The notes below the pieces were generated by a model. That model made no database searches. It saw only the letters and a list, made by a program, of their open reading frames with translations, and had not been told where the DNA came from. The translations under genes and the position numbers were made by a program. 64,000 nucleotides of DNA from NCBI GenBank assembly GCA_028279515.1, contig JANQNQ010000001.1, positions 434,001 to 498,000 on the forward strand, in the 5' to 3' direction. This DNA comes from Flavobacteriaceae bacterium. GTDB lineage: Bacteria > Bacteroidota > Bacteroidia > Flavobacteriales > Flavobacteriaceae. Of this stretch, positions 32,836 through 42,300 are shown piece after piece. The number at the start of each line of letters is the position of its first letter. Positions within the stretch are counted from its first letter, which is position 1.

Positions 32836-32836
32836 C

Positions 32837-33724
32837 ATGTCCATACTTTCCTTCATTGAGTATCTGTCCTTAGAGAAAAAGTATTCTAAGCATACAGTTG
32901 GCGCTTATAATAGAGACCTCGAACAGTTTGCTGATTTCTGTCTTGAACAATATGAAGAGACCAGCATTGAGGGTGTCAATTATTCGATGATTAGAAGTTG
33001 GATTGTTCATTTGGTGGACCAAGGTATTTCAAATCGCTCGGTCAATAGAAAAGTAACCTCCTTGCGGTCGTACTATAAGTTCTTGTTGAAGGTAGAAGTC
33101 ATCGAAGCAAATCCGCTGGCCAAACATAAAGCCCTAAAGGTCCCCAAGAAGGTACAAGTGCCATTTTCTCAAGACGAATTACAGCGTGTACTCGATGGGC
33201 TAGCCCACGATGAATCTTTTGAGGGAATACGTAACAAGCTCATTATAGAAATGTTGTACGCCACTGGCATGCGACGCATAGAGTTGATCGAATTGAAGGT
33301 GGGCGATGTTGATTTTTCGAATCAGACCATTAAAGTTTTAGGGAAACGAAATAAAGAACGCATCCTTCCGATATTAGACAGGTTGCTGCAAAGTATCAAG
33401 GACTATTTGGAAATTAGAAACGCCGAATTCCCAGACACAGATTCAGACCATTTTTTCCTCACTTCAAAGGGAAAGAAATTATACGAAACACTTGTTTACA
33501 GAATAATAAATGATTATTTTAGTAAAGCATCAACCAAGGCAAAAAAAAGTCCCCATATACTTAGGCATACTTTTGCTACCCATTTGCTAAACGGAGGTGC
33601 AGATATGAATGCTGTAAAAGAATTGCTCGGGCATGCGAGTTTGGCATCGACACAGGTTTACACACACAACAGCCTCGCCGAACTTAAAAAGGCACACGCC
33701 AAAGCCCACCCTCGTAATAAGTGA
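32837..33724 (+). CDS. Site-specific tyrosine recombinase, XerC/XerD type
   Basis: 295 residues from ATG 32837, after the terminator. N-terminal SAM-like domain (SFIEYLSLEKKYSKHTVGAYNRDLEQFA). Catalytic residues all present: Arg in YATGMRRIELIEL, Lys in VLGKRNKERILP, His-x-x-Arg in PHILRHTFATHLLNGG, His in LLGHASLASTQVYTH and the Tyr nucleophile there. Length and context (no integrase neighbours, housekeeping genes around) fit the chromosomal dimer-resolution enzyme rather than an element integrase. Whether it is XerC or XerD is not certain. Confidence 0.92.
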   Translation: MSILSFIEYLSLEKKYSKHTVGAYNRDLEQFADFCLEQYEETSIEGVNYSMIRSWIVHLVDQGISNRSVNRKVTSLRSYYKFLLKVEVIEANPLAKHKALKVPKKVQVPFSQDELQRVLDGLAHDESFEGIRNKLIIEMLYATGMRRIELIELKVGDVDFSNQTIKVLGKRNKERILPILDRLLQSIKDYLEIRNAEFPDTDSDHFFLTSKGKKLYETLVYRIINDYFSKASTKAKKSPHILRHTFATHLLNGGADMNAVKELLGHASLASTQVYTHNSLAELKKAHAKAHPRNK

Positions 33725-33772
33725 TTCTGGTAAAGGCATCAACCAATGTTTAACCGCTTAAAACGACTTGAC

Positions 33773-34075
33773 ATGAAAGTGAACACCCAATCCGTAAATT
33801 TTACTGTAGACCAAAAACTTGTAGAATTCATTCAAAAACGAATGGATAAGTTGGACAATTATTACGACAAGGTGATAGATTCTGATGTATATTTGAAGGT
33901 TCAAAATACAAGTGCAAAAGAAAATAAGATCGTCGAGGTCAAAGTGAATGTTCCAGGAGATGGTTTCATCGTTAAAAAACAATGTAGAACATTTGAAGAA
34001 GGAGTAGATACAGCAGCAAGTTCACTAGAAAGAGTGCTGCTAAAAAGAAAAGAAAAGCTGCGAGCTCACTTATGA
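33773..34075 (+). CDS. hpf: Ribosome hibernation-promoting factor (HPF/RaiA family, short form)
   Basis: 100 residues from ATG 33773; the family starts at MKVNTQSVNFTVDQKL, so the ATG at 33746 is rejected. Contains the S30AE domain only: FIQKRMDKLDNYYDKVIDSDVYLKV, VEVKVNVPGDGFIVKKQCRTFEEGVDTAASSLERVLLKRKEK. Binds the 30S decoding/mRNA channel in stationary phase and blocks translation. The short form lacks the C-terminal dimerisation domain of long HPF. It follows xer by 48 bp. Confidence 0.9.
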   Translation: MKVNTQSVNFTVDQKLVEFIQKRMDKLDNYYDKVIDSDVYLKVQNTSAKENKIVEVKVNVPGDGFIVKKQCRTFEEGVDTAASSLERVLLKRKEKLRAHL

Positions 34076-34096
34076 GAAAATTTTCAGAAAAATTGT

Positions 34097-34126
34097 TTTG
34101 TTTAAAAAAATAAATCAATACATTTG
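34097..34126 (+). promoter_or_regulatory. Promoter of the tRNA cluster
   Basis: TTTG (34097-34100), 18-nt spacer, TACATTTG (34119-34126), both perfect. Start about 34132, 34 nt before tRNA-Thr. Confidence 0.8.
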
Positions 34127-34127
34127 C

Positions 34128-34155
34128 AGTCCGTTAGAAATAGCGGACTTTTTTT
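34128..34155 (+). terminator. Terminator of hpf overlapping the tRNA promoter
   Basis: AGTCCG (34128-34133) pairs with CGGACT (34144-34149), followed by TTTTTTT. The 5' arm lies between the -7 box and the expected start site, so the hairpin can form only in transcripts coming from hpf and not in those started at the tRNA promoter. Confidence 0.6.
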
Positions 34156-34165
34156 ATGGAAAAAA

Positions 34166-34239
34166 GCCGGTATAGCTCAGCTGGCTAGAGCAGCTGATTT
34201 GTAATCAGCAGGTCGTGGGTTCGAGTCCCTCTACCGGCT
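34166..34239 (+). tRNA. tRNA-Thr (anticodon TGT)
   Basis: 74 nt. Acceptor GCCGGTA/TACCGGC, D arm AGCTCAGCTGGCTAGAGC, anticodon stem GCTGA/TCAGC with loop TTTGTAA (anticodon TGT), T arm GTGGGTTCGAGTCCCTC. CCA is not encoded. First of a four-tRNA run before tuf. A near-identical copy is at 52073-52146. Confidence 0.97.
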
Positions 34240-34295
34240 CAGAAGAAAGCAGTGAAAATGCTGTTTTTGGTTCTTTGAAATACAGGAATAGTTTT

Positions 34296-34378
34296 GGGGA
34301 GATACTCAAGCGGCCAACGAGGACAGACTGTAAATCTGTTGGTTTTTACCTTCGCAGGTTCGAATCCTGCTCTCCCCA
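34296..34378 (+). tRNA. tRNA-Tyr (anticodon GTA)
   Basis: 83 nt with a long variable arm. Acceptor GGGGAGA/TCTCCCC, anticodon loop CTGTAAA (GTA), T arm GCAGGTTCGAATCCTGC. The encoded variable arm makes it class II, as expected for bacterial tRNA-Tyr. Confidence 0.96.
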
Positions 34379-34380
34379 CA

Positions 34381-34442
34381 ATATTTCCAAAAAAAGAAAG
34401 CGTCAAAAGCTGGCTTTTGTAAGCTTGCGCTTTTGGAAATAT
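34381..34442 (+). repeat. 62-bp nested hairpin between tRNA-Tyr and tRNA-Gly
   Basis: Starts 2 nt after tRNA-Tyr. Outer pair ATATTTCCAA (34381-34390) / TTGGAAATAT (34433-34442), middle AAAGCG (34397-34402) / CGCTTT (34428-34433), inner CAAAAGC (34404-34410) / GCTTTTG (34413-34419). No T-run, so not a terminator; could be a processing structure or a palindromic repeat. The rest of the Tyr-Gly gap is AT-rich without a gene. Confidence 0.55.
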
Positions 34443-34539
34443 GGTGAAGGGTCCCCTTCAAGGATGCACGAGTGATAACGAGTGAATCCATAAGTTGAAA
34501 CATTAAGGATTCAACATTAAAAATTGAAAATTAAGAATT

Positions 34540-34612
34540 GCGGGAGTAGCTCAGTTGGTAGAGCGTCAGCCTTCCAAGCTGAATGTCGCCGGTTCGAACC
34601 CGGTCTCCCGCT
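34540..34612 (+). tRNA. tRNA-Gly (anticodon TCC)
   Basis: 73 nt. Acceptor GCGGGAG/CTCCCGC, D arm AGCTCAGTTGGTAGAGC, anticodon loop CTTCCAA (TCC), T arm GCCGGTTCGAACCCGGT. Followed by a small TTCCTGC/GCAGGAA hairpin (34619-34636). Confidence 0.97.
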
Positions 34613-34671
34613 CTAAAGTTCCTGCGGAGGCAGGAATCTCTTCACGAAAGGAGAGAGTTTAAACACTTTAC

Positions 34672-34743
34672 GCCGGTGTAGCTCAGGGGTAGAGCGTTTC
34701 CTTGGTAAGGAAGAGGTCACGGGTTCAAATCCCGTCATTGGCT
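34672..34743 (+). tRNA. tRNA-Thr (anticodon GGT)
   Basis: 72 nt. Acceptor GCCGGTG pairs with CATTGGC using two G-U pairs, anticodon stem TTTCC/GGAAG with loop TTGGTAA (GGT), T arm CACGGGTTCAAATCCCGT. 56 nt before tuf, the usual tRNA-tuf linkage. Confidence 0.96.
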
Positions 34744-34799
34744 CATTTTTGTATATAAATTGAACACTAATATATAACTAAGATTAAATTAATTAAATC

Positions 34800-35987
34800 A
34801 TGGCAAAGGAAACTTTTGATCGTTCCAAACCCCACTTAAATATTGGTACTATTGGACACGTAGATCACGGTAAAACAACTTTGACAGCTGCTATTACTAA
34901 AGTATTGGCAGACGCAGGTCTTTCTGAGGCTAGAGATTTCGATACTATCGACAACGCTCCAGAAGAAAAAGAAAGAGGTATTACTATTAACACTTCTCAC
35001 GTAGAGTATCAAACAGCTAACCGTCACTACGCTCACGTTGACTGTCCTGGTCACGCCGATTACGTAAAGAACATGGTAACTGGTGCTGCTCAGATGGATG
35101 GAGCTATCTTGGTAGTTGCTGCTACAGATGGTCCTATGCCACAAACTCGTGAGCACATCCTTCTTGGACGTCAGGTAGGAGTTCCAAGAATCGTTGTATT
35201 CTTGAACAAGTGTGATATGGTTGATGATGAAGAGCTTTTAGAGCTTGTTGATATGGAAGTAAGAGATCTTCTTTCTTTCTACGAGTATGACGGTGACAAT
35301 GGTCCTGTTATCCAAGGTTCAGCTCTTGGAGCACTTAACGGAGAGAAGCAATGGGTTGATTCAGTATTAGAGCTTATGGAAGCTGTTGATACTTGGATCG
35401 AACTTCCAAAGCGTGACGTTGATAAGGATTTCTTGATGCCAATCGAAGATGTATTCTCTATTACTGGTCGTGGTACTGTTGCTACAGGTCGTATTGAGAC
35501 TGGTGTTGCTAACTCAGGTGACGCTGTTGATATCATCGGTATGGGAGCTGAAAAATTGACTTCTACAATTACTGGTGTTGAGATGTTCCGTAAGATTCTT
35601 GACAGAGGAGAAGCTGGAGATAACGTTGGTATCCTACTAAGAGGTATCGAGAAAACTGATATCAAAAGAGGTATGGTTATCTGTAAGCCAGGTTCTGTAA
35701 CTCCTCACGCTAAATTCAAAGCTGAGGTTTATATCCTTAAGAAAGAAGAAGGTGGACGTCACACTCCATTCCACAACAACTACCGTCCTCAGTTCTACGT
35801 ACGTACAACTGACGTAACTGGAAACATCAACCTTCCTGATGGAGTTGAAATGGTAATGCCAGGTGATAACTTGACAATTACTGTTGATTTGATTCAGCCA
35901 ATCGCCCTTAACTTGGGTCTACGTTTCGCTATCCGTGAAGGAGGTAGAACAGTAGGTGCTGGACAGGTTACTGAAATTTTAGACTAA
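34800..35987 (+). CDS. tuf: Elongation factor Tu
   Basis: 395 residues. GTPase that brings aminoacyl-tRNA to the ribosome. G1 GHVDHGKTT (19-27), switch [15 protein letters not shown]3 [13 protein letters not shown]4 [11 protein letters not shown]5 GSALGALNG; domains 2 and 3 follow ([24 protein letters not shown]). Strong codon bias compared with neighbours (many GCT, GGT, CGT codons), as expected for very high expression. Transcribed with the tRNA cluster; a terminator-like hairpin follows at 36012-36042. Confidence 0.99.
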   Translation: MAKETFDRSKPHLNIGTIGHVDHGKTTLTAAITKVLADAGLSEARDFDTIDNAPEEKERGITINTSHVEYQTANRHYAHVDCPGHADYVKNMVTGAAQMDGAILVVAATDGPMPQTREHILLGRQVGVPRIVVFLNKCDMVDDEELLELVDMEVRDLLSFYEYDGDNGPVIQGSALGALNGEKQWVDSVLELMEAVDTWIELPKRDVDKDFLMPIEDVFSITGRGTVATGRIETGVANSGDAVDIIGMGAEKLTSTITGVEMFRKILDRGEAGDNVGILLRGIEKTDIKRGMVICKPGSVTPHAKFKAEVYILKKEEGGRHTPFHNNYRPQFYVRTTDVTGNINLPDGVEMVMPGDNLTITVDLIQPIALNLGLRFAIREGGRTVGAGQVTEILD

Positions 35988-36011
35988 TTATAGTTTAATA
36001 TAATATGGTAT

Positions 36012-36042
36012 AAGGTGTCCCGATTTATCGGGATGCCTTTTC
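36012..36042 (+). terminator. Terminator-like hairpin after tuf
   Basis: AAGGTGTCCCGAT (36012-36024), loop TT, ATCGGGATGCCTT (36027-36039), with two G-U pairs, then TTT. It lies between tuf and tRNA-Trp and may reduce read-through into secE-rpoC. Confidence 0.65.
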
Positions 36043-36051
36043 TACCAATAA

Positions 36052-36124
36052 ACGGGTTTAGCTCAGTTGGTAGAGCACTGGTCTCCAAAACCAGGTGTCG
36101 GGAGTTCGAGTCTCTCAACCCGTG
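36052..36124 (+). tRNA. tRNA-Trp (anticodon CCA)
   Basis: 73 nt. Acceptor ACGGGTT/AACCCGT, D arm AGCTCAGTTGGTAGAGC, anticodon stem CTGGT/ACCAG with loop CTCCAAA (CCA), T arm GGGAGTTCGAGTCTCTC. Conserved location before secE. Its charging level is what the trp attenuator reads. Confidence 0.97.
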
Positions 36125-36222
36125 CTTTAGAATGTCGGTCTTAGAAACCGATAGTTGACATACAAATTGACGAAGGTGGGTAGTGTGAAATGCGCAGTTT
36201 CGTTTAAATAACATTAAGTAAG

Positions 36223-36417
36223 ATGGCAGGTTTTATAAATTACATCAAAGAATCTTTTGAAGAGCTTAAAAACAATGTGACATGGACCAATCGAGCCGAA
36301 GCGCAAAGGTTGACCGTTGTTGTTGCTGTCTTTTCAATTATTTTCTCTTTGGTGATTTGGGGCGTTGACTCTGGATTCGCACAAGTGATCAAAGGATATT
36401 TCAATATTTTAAACTAA
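36223..36417 (+). CDS. secE: Preprotein translocase subunit SecE
   Basis: 64 residues, the short one-helix form typical outside enterobacteria. N-terminal amphipathic helix (FINYIKESFEELKNNVTW), then one membrane segment (VVVAVFSIIFSLVIWGVDSGF). Stabilises SecY in the SecYEG channel. Position between tRNA-Trp and nusG is standard. Confidence 0.97.
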   Translation: MAGFINYIKESFEELKNNVTWTNRAEAQRLTVVVAVFSIIFSLVIWGVDSGFAQVIKGYFNILN

Positions 36418-36432
36418 TAAACATACATTGAG

Positions 36433-36984
36433 ATGGCGGATACAATGGTAAAAAAGTGGTATGTTGTTAGAGCCGTTAGCGGGCAAGAAAACAAAGTAAA
36501 GAACTACATCGAAACAGAGATCTCTCGATTGGGACTTTCTGATTATGTAGAAGAGGTGCTTGTTCCTACCGAAAAGGTAGTTCAGATTCGAAACGGTAAA
36601 AAAGTCAATAAAGAACGCGTTTATTTTCCTGGATATGTAATGGTCAAGGCCAACCTTGGAGGAGAGATTCCTCACATCATCAAGTCGATTACCAATGTGA
36701 TCGGTTTCTTGGGCGAAGTAAAAGGAGGAGACCCTGTGCCATTAAGACAGTCTGAAGTAAACAGAATGTTAGGTAAGGTGGATGAGTTAGCGGTGAAGAC
36801 CGATAACGTAGCTATCCCTTATGTTTTAGGAGAGACCGTGAAAGTAATCGATGGACCATTCAACGGTTTCAACGGTACGGTTGAGAAGATAAACGAAGAG
36901 AAGCGTAAGCTTGAAGTGATGGTGAAGATCTTTGGAAGAAAGACACCACTCGAATTGAGCTATATGCAAGTAGAAAAAATATAA
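36433..36984 (+). CDS. nusG: Transcription elongation/antitermination factor NusG
   Basis: 183 residues. NGN domain: KWYVVRAVSGQENKVKNYIE, VYFPGYVMVKANLGGE, VIGFLGEVKGGDPVPL. KOW domain at the C-terminus: GETVKVIDGPFNGFNGTVEKINEEKRKLEV. Binds RNA polymerase clamp and couples it to Rho or the ribosome. 15 bp after secE. Confidence 0.98.
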   Translation: MADTMVKKWYVVRAVSGQENKVKNYIETEISRLGLSDYVEEVLVPTEKVVQIRNGKKVNKERVYFPGYVMVKANLGGEIPHIIKSITNVIGFLGEVKGGDPVPLRQSEVNRMLGKVDELAVKTDNVAIPYVLGETVKVIDGPFNGFNGTVEKINEEKRKLEVMVKIFGRKTPLELSYMQVEKI

Positions 36985-37004
36985 TTGTTACATATTATAT
37001 AGAA

Positions 37005-37039
37005 GGTGTACACTATCGCTTCCAAAAATAGAGTACACC
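37005..37039 (+). promoter_or_regulatory. Leader hairpin before rplK
   Basis: GGTGTAC (37005-37011) and GTACACC (37033-37039) form a 7-bp stem with a 21-nt loop, 16 nt before the rplK ATG. In other bacteria L1 represses the L11-L1 mRNA by binding its leader; this hairpin is a candidate site, not shown. Confidence 0.35.
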
Positions 37040-37055
37040 ACTAAATTTTTTTAAA

Positions 37056-37493
37056 ATGGCAAAAGAATTAAGCAAAGTTGTAAAACTACAAGTTAGGGGA
37101 GGTGCTGCGAACCCGTCGCCACCGGTTGGACCCGCTTTAGGTGCTGCCGGAGTTAACATCATGGAGTTCTGTAAGCAATTTAATGCTAGAACCCAGGACA
37201 AGCAAGGTAAAGTATTACCTGTTGTTATCTCTGTGTACAAAGACAAGTCATTTGACTTTGTCGTAAAAACACCTCCAGCGGCAGTACAACTATTGGAAGC
37301 GGCTAAGGTTAAAAAAGGCTCTGGTGAACCTAACACGAAGAAGGTGGCAAGCGTAACTTGGGATCAAGTGAAAGGCATTGCCGAAGACAAGATGCAAGAT
37401 CTTAACGCATTTACTGTTGAATCAGCGATGAGCATGGTTGCAGGAACTGCAAGATCTATGGGTATAACCGTAAAAGGTGCCAAACCTTTTTAA
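37056..37493 (+). CDS. rplK: 50S ribosomal protein L11
   Basis: 145 residues. N-terminal domain [32 protein letters not shown], with the proline-rich hinge, and C-terminal rRNA-binding domain [42 protein letters not shown]. Forms the GTPase-associated centre with 23S rRNA and L10/L12. Confidence 0.99.
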   Translation: MAKELSKVVKLQVRGGAANPSPPVGPALGAAGVNIMEFCKQFNARTQDKQGKVLPVVISVYKDKSFDFVVKTPPAAVQLLEAAKVKKGSGEPNTKKVASVTWDQVKGIAEDKMQDLNAFTVESAMSMVAGTARSMGITVKGAKPF

Positions 37494-37511
37494 TCCTTAA
37501 AAGAGAACAAA

Positions 37512-38204
37512 ATGGCAAGACTTACTAAGAAAAGAAAAGAGGCCTTAAGTAAAGTAGATAAGAATAAGCTTTACTCTGTAGAAGAGGCGTCTAGTTTAGT
37601 CAAAGAAATCACCAATGCAAAGTTTGATGCTTCTGTTGATCTCGCCGTTCGTTTAGGAGTTGATCCTCGTAAAGCCAATCAAATGGTAAGAGGTGTTGTA
37701 ACACTTCCTCACGGAACAGGTAAAGACGTAAAAGTATTGGCGTTGGTAACTCCAGATAAGGAAGCTGAAGCTAAAGAAGCAGGAGCTGATTTTGTAGGTT
37801 TGGACGAGTACTTGACGAAAATCAAAGGTGGGTGGACTGACGTTGACGTTATCATCACCATGCCTAGTGTAATGGGTAAACTAGGACCTCTAGGACGTGT
37901 TTTAGGACCAAGAGGTTTGATGCCAAACCCAAAGACCGGTACAGTAACTATGGATGTTGCCAAGGCGGTAAGCGAAGTAAAAGCTGGTAAGATCGACTTT
38001 AAAGTTGATAAAACTGGAATTGTACACGCTGCTATTGGAAAATCATCTTTTAGTGCTGATAAAATTGCTGGAAACGCAAACGAATTAATCCAAACACTAT
38101 TAAAGCTTAAGCCAACTGCAGCTAAAGGTACTTATATCAAAAGTATCTACATGTCTAGCACAATGAGTCCGAGCATTGCTTTGGATCCAAAGGTAGGAAG
38201 CTAA
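37512..38204 (+). CDS. rplA: 50S ribosomal protein L1
   Basis: 230 residues. [60 protein letters not shown] and the C-terminal [18 protein letters not shown] are L1 signatures. Forms the L1 stalk at the E site; in characterised bacteria also represses its own L11-L1 mRNA. 18 bp after rplK. Confidence 0.99.
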   Translation: MARLTKKRKEALSKVDKNKLYSVEEASSLVKEITNAKFDASVDLAVRLGVDPRKANQMVRGVVTLPHGTGKDVKVLALVTPDKEAEAKEAGADFVGLDEYLTKIKGGWTDVDVIITMPSVMGKLGPLGRVLGPRGLMPNPKTGTVTMDVAKAVSEVKAGKIDFKVDKTGIVHAAIGKSSFSADKIAGNANELIQTLLKLKPTAAKGTYIKSIYMSSTMSPSIALDPKVGS

Positions 38205-38229
38205 TTGTTAGTTAATAAACGTTTTTATT

Positions 38230-38751
38230 ATGACTAGAGAAGAAAAAGCACAAGTTATAGAAGATTTAACTGCACAGTTAGCCGATAATGCCAACATTTA
38301 TTTGGCAGATATCTCTGGTTTGGACGCGGATACTACGTCTAGATTACGTAGAGCGTGTTTCAAGGCCAACGTGAAACTTGCAGTGGTAAAGAACACCTTG
38401 CTTGAAAAAGCAATGGAAGCTTCAGAGAAAGATTTTGGTGAACTTCCTTCAGTATTGAAAGGAAATACATCGATGATGATCTCTGAAACTGGAAACGCAC
38501 CTGCCAAGGTGATCAAAGACTTCAGAAAGAAATCTGAAAAGCCTTTGCTTAAAGGAGCTTTCATCGAAGAAGCGATCTACGTGGGTGACGATCAATTGGA
38601 TGCACTTGTTAACATTAAGTCTAGAGAAGAACTTATTGGAGATATCATCACATTGTTGCAGTCGCCTGCTAAGAATGTGGTATCTGCACTTCAATCTGGA
38701 GGCGGTAAATTATCAGGTATCCTTAAAACATTATCCGAGAAAGAAGGATAA
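38230..38751 (+). CDS. rplJ: 50S ribosomal protein L10
   Basis: 173 residues. N-terminal rRNA-binding domain (IYLADISGLDADTTSRLRRACFKANVKLAVVKNTLLEKAM) and a C-terminal helix (VVSALQSGGGKLSGILKTLSEKEG) that holds L7/L12 dimers. Base of the ribosomal stalk. Only 25 bp from rplA, leaving no room for a long regulatory leader of the E. coli type. Confidence 0.98.
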   Translation: MTREEKAQVIEDLTAQLADNANIYLADISGLDADTTSRLRRACFKANVKLAVVKNTLLEKAMEASEKDFGELPSVLKGNTSMMISETGNAPAKVIKDFRKKSEKPLLKGAFIEEAIYVGDDQLDALVNIKSREELIGDIITLLQSPAKNVVSALQSGGGKLSGILKTLSEKEG

Positions 38752-38813
38752 TCAACGCAGTACGCACTTTATAACACTATATTAAATTTAAAAATTTTTA
38801 AAACGATAGAAAA

Positions 38814-39191
38814 ATGGCAGATTTGAAAGATTTTGCAGAACAATTAGTTAACTTAACAGTAAAAGAAGTTAATGAGTTAGCTGATATCCTAAAAGAAGAA
38901 TACGGTATTGAGCCTGCAGCTGCAGCTGTTGCAGTAGCTGGTCCTGCTGGCGGAGCTGGTGGAGACGCTGCTGAAGAGAAAACTGAATTTGACGTTGTCT
39001 TGAAAGCCGCAGGTGGTTCTAAATTAGCAGTAGTTAAACTTGTAAAAGAACTTACAGGTCTTGGACTAAAAGAAGCGAAAGCTATTGTTGATGAGGCTCC
39101 AAAAGCCATCAAAGAAGGTGTATCTAAAGACGAAGCAGAAGGTCTTAAGGCATCTCTAGAAGAAGCAGGAGCAGAGGTTGAGCTTAAGTAA
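38814..39191 (+). CDS. rplL: 50S ribosomal protein L7/L12
   Basis: 125 residues. N-terminal dimerisation helices ([23 protein letters not shown]), Ala/Gly-rich hinge ([19 protein letters not shown]), and C-terminal factor-binding domain [39 protein letters not shown]. Recruits translation GTPases. Very strong codon bias. Followed by an attenuator-like hairpin before rpoB. Confidence 0.99.
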   Translation: MADLKDFAEQLVNLTVKEVNELADILKEEYGIEPAAAAVAVAGPAGGAGGDAAEEKTEFDVVLKAAGGSKLAVVKLVKELTGLGLKEAKAIVDEAPKAIKEGVSKDEAEGLKASLEEAGAEVELK

Positions 39192-39213
39192 GCTTACCAA
39201 GCTTTAAAAACTT

Positions 39214-39257
39214 GGTTTAGGTCTTTCCCGCAAGGTGGGATAGGCCTAAACCCTTTT
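39214..39257 (+). terminator. Attenuator-like hairpin between rplL and rpoB
   Basis: GGTTTAGG (39214-39221) pairs with CCTAAACC (39245-39252), with an inner TCCC/GGGA pair, followed by CTTTTG. The T-run is short, so termination would be partial; it fits the need for more ribosomal stalk protein than RNA polymerase. Confidence 0.55.
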
Positions 39258-39316
39258 GCGTATATAAACGTATTATACGTTTTACTTTTTTATTTTAATC
39301 AAAATATTGTCCGTTG

Positions 39317-42300
39317 ATGTTCACGAATCAGACTGAAAGATTAAACTTCGCCTCAGCCAAGAACACACCTGATTATCCAGATTTTCTAGATATTCAGATC
39401 AAGTCTTTCCAAGATTTCTTCCAATTGGAGACGAAATCAGAGGAACGAGGTGATGAAGGTCTTTATAACACCTTCATGGAAAACTTCCCGATTACGGATA
39501 CTCGTAATCAATTCGTATTAGAATTTTTAGACTATTTCATCGATCCACCGAGATATTCGATCCAAGAATGTATCGAAAGAGGATTGACTTACAGCGTTCC
39601 TCTAAAGGCAAGGCTAAAGCTTTACTGTACAGACCCTGAGCACGAAGATTTTGAGACCATCGTACAAGATGTGTACTTAGGAACTATTCCTTACATGACA
39701 CCAAGTGGTACGTTTGTTATTAATGGAGCAGAGCGAGTGGTGGTGTCTCAGTTACACCGTTCACCAGGGGTATTCTTTGGACAATCATTCCATGCAAATG
39801 GTACAAAACTTTATTCAGCAAGAGTTATTCCTTTTAAAGGCTCTTGGATTGAATTTGCTACCGATATCAATAGCGTTATGTACGCGTATATCGATAGAAA
39901 GAAAAAATTACCTGTAACTACATTGTTCAGAGCTATCGGCTTTGAGCGTGATAAGGACATTCTTGAGATCTTTGACCTTGCAGAAGAGGTGAAGGTATCT
40001 AAGAGCGGACTTAAAAAAGTGCTTGGTCGCAAGTTGGCTGCCCGTGTATTGAACACTTGGCACGAAGACTTCGTAGACGAAGATACAGGAGAAGTGGTAT
40101 CTATTGAGCGTAACGAAATTGTATTAGATCGTGATACTGTACTTGAAAAAGACCACCTTGAAGAAATTCTTGAGGCTGATGTGAAGACCATCCTTCTTCA
40201 CAAAGAAAGCGCTCAGCAGGGTGATTACGCGATTATTTACAACACGCTTCAAAAAGACCCAACAAACTCAGAAAAAGAAGCGGTAGAGCACATCTATCGC
40301 CAGCTACGTAACGCCGAACCACCAGATGAGGAAACGGCACGTGGTATTATAGATAAATTGTTCTTCTCAGACCAACGTTACAACCTTGGTGAAGTAGGTC
40401 GTTACAGAATGAACAAGAAATTAGGACTTGACATCGACATGGAAAAGCAGGTCCTAACCAAAGAAGATATCATCACAATCATCAAGTACTTAATTGAGTT
40501 GATCAACTCTAAGGCAGAGATTGATGATATCGATCACCTTTCTAACAGACGTGTTCGTACAGTAGGTGAGCAACTTTCTGCACAATTTGGTGTAGGTCTT
40601 GCTCGTATGGCACGTACCATTAGGGAGCGTATGAACGTTCGTGACAATGAGGTATTTACTCCGATTGACTTGATCAACGCGAAGACGCTGTCTTCTGTGA
40701 TTAACTCGTTCTTTGGTACAAACCAGTTGTCTCAGTTCATGGACCAAACGAATCCACTGGCAGAGATCACACACAAACGTAGATTATCTGCACTTGGACC
40801 TGGAGGTCTTTCACGTGAAAGAGCTGGTTTCGAGGTTCGTGACGTTCACTACACACACTACGGTCGTCTTTGTCCTATCGAAACACCTGAAGGTCCGAAC
40901 ATTGGTTTGATCTCTTCATTAGGAGTATTCGCTAAGGTCAATAACATGGGATTCATCGAAACTCCATACCGTAAAGTAGAAAACGGAAAAGTTGACATCA
41001 ACAATACAATTTACCTGAGTGCCGAAGAAGAAGAAGGAATGAAGATTGCACAAGCAAACATTCCGTTGGATGATAAGGGTACAATCACAGCTGATAAGGT
41101 GATTGCTCGAGAAGAGGGTGATTTCCCAGTAGTAGATCCAGGTCAGGTTCAATATACAGACGTAGCACCAAACCAGATTGCTTCGATTTCGGCTTCATTG
41201 ATTCCATTCTTGGAGCACGATGATGCAAACCGTGCATTGATGGGATCTAACATGATGCGTCAAGCTGTACCATTATTACGTCCGCAATCGCCAATCGTTG
41301 GTACTGGATTAGAAAGACAAGTAGCTTCTGATTCAAGAGTATTGATCAATGCAGAAGGAAACGGAGTTGTTGAATATGTAGATGCTGAAAAGATCACTAT
41401 CAAATATGACAGAACCGACGATGAGCGTATGGTAAGTTTTGATGATGATTTCAAAACCTACGAGCTTATCAAGTTCCGTAAGACAAACCAAGGTACTTCG
41501 ATCAACTTGAAGCCAATCGTTCAGAAAGGCGATAGAGTAGAAAAAGGACAAGTACTTTGTGAAGGATATGCAACGCAAACAGGAGAGCTTGCTTTAGGTA
41601 GAAACCTTAAAGTGGCCTTCATGCCTTGGAAAGGATATAACTTCGAGGATGCGATCGTGATTTCTGAGAAAGTTGTTAGAGATGACATCTTTACCTCGAT
41701 TCACATTGATGAGTATTCATTAGAAGTACGTGATACCAAATTAGGTACTGAAGAATTGACCAATGACATTCCTAACGTAAGTGAAGAGGCTACTAAAGAC
41801 CTTGATGAAAACGGAATGATTCGTATTGGTGCCGAAGTAAAACCTGGTGATATCCTTATCGGAAAGATTACTCCAAAAGGAGAGTCTGATCCAACACCGG
41901 AAGAAAAACTACTTCGTGCGATTTTTGGCGACAAAGCAGGGGATGTAAAAGATGCTTCGTTGAAAGCTTCTCCATCATTGAGCGGAGTTGTTATTGACAA
42001 GAAGTTGTTTGCACGTGCAATCAAAGACAAGCGCAAGAGAGCTAAAGACAAAGAAGAGATTGCAGCACTTGAGCTAGAGTACTCTTCTAAGTTTACAGAG
42101 CTTAAAGATAGACTTGTAGAGAAGTTGTTCAACGTTGTAAATGGTAAGACATGTCAAGGAGTTCAAAATGACCTTGGCGAAGAAGTATTGCCAAAAGGGA
42201 AGAAATACACCCTTAAAATGTTGAACGCTGTTGATGATTTCACCCACTTGGTTGGAGGAACTTGGACAACAGATAGCGCTACCAACAGCATGGTGGCCGA

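Noticed and set aside
32837..33724. Tyrosine recombinase as sign of a mobile element
   Set aside because: Catalytic pattern, length and housekeeping neighbours fit XerC/XerD; no att-like repeats, cargo or excision genes are near.
34215..34475. 86-codon ORF over tRNA-Thr and tRNA-Tyr
   Set aside because: It overlaps two clear tRNA genes and the hairpin; chance frame.
39314..39316. TTG as start codon of rpoB
   Set aside because: An ATG follows immediately and Bacteroidota RpoB proteins begin at that methionine.
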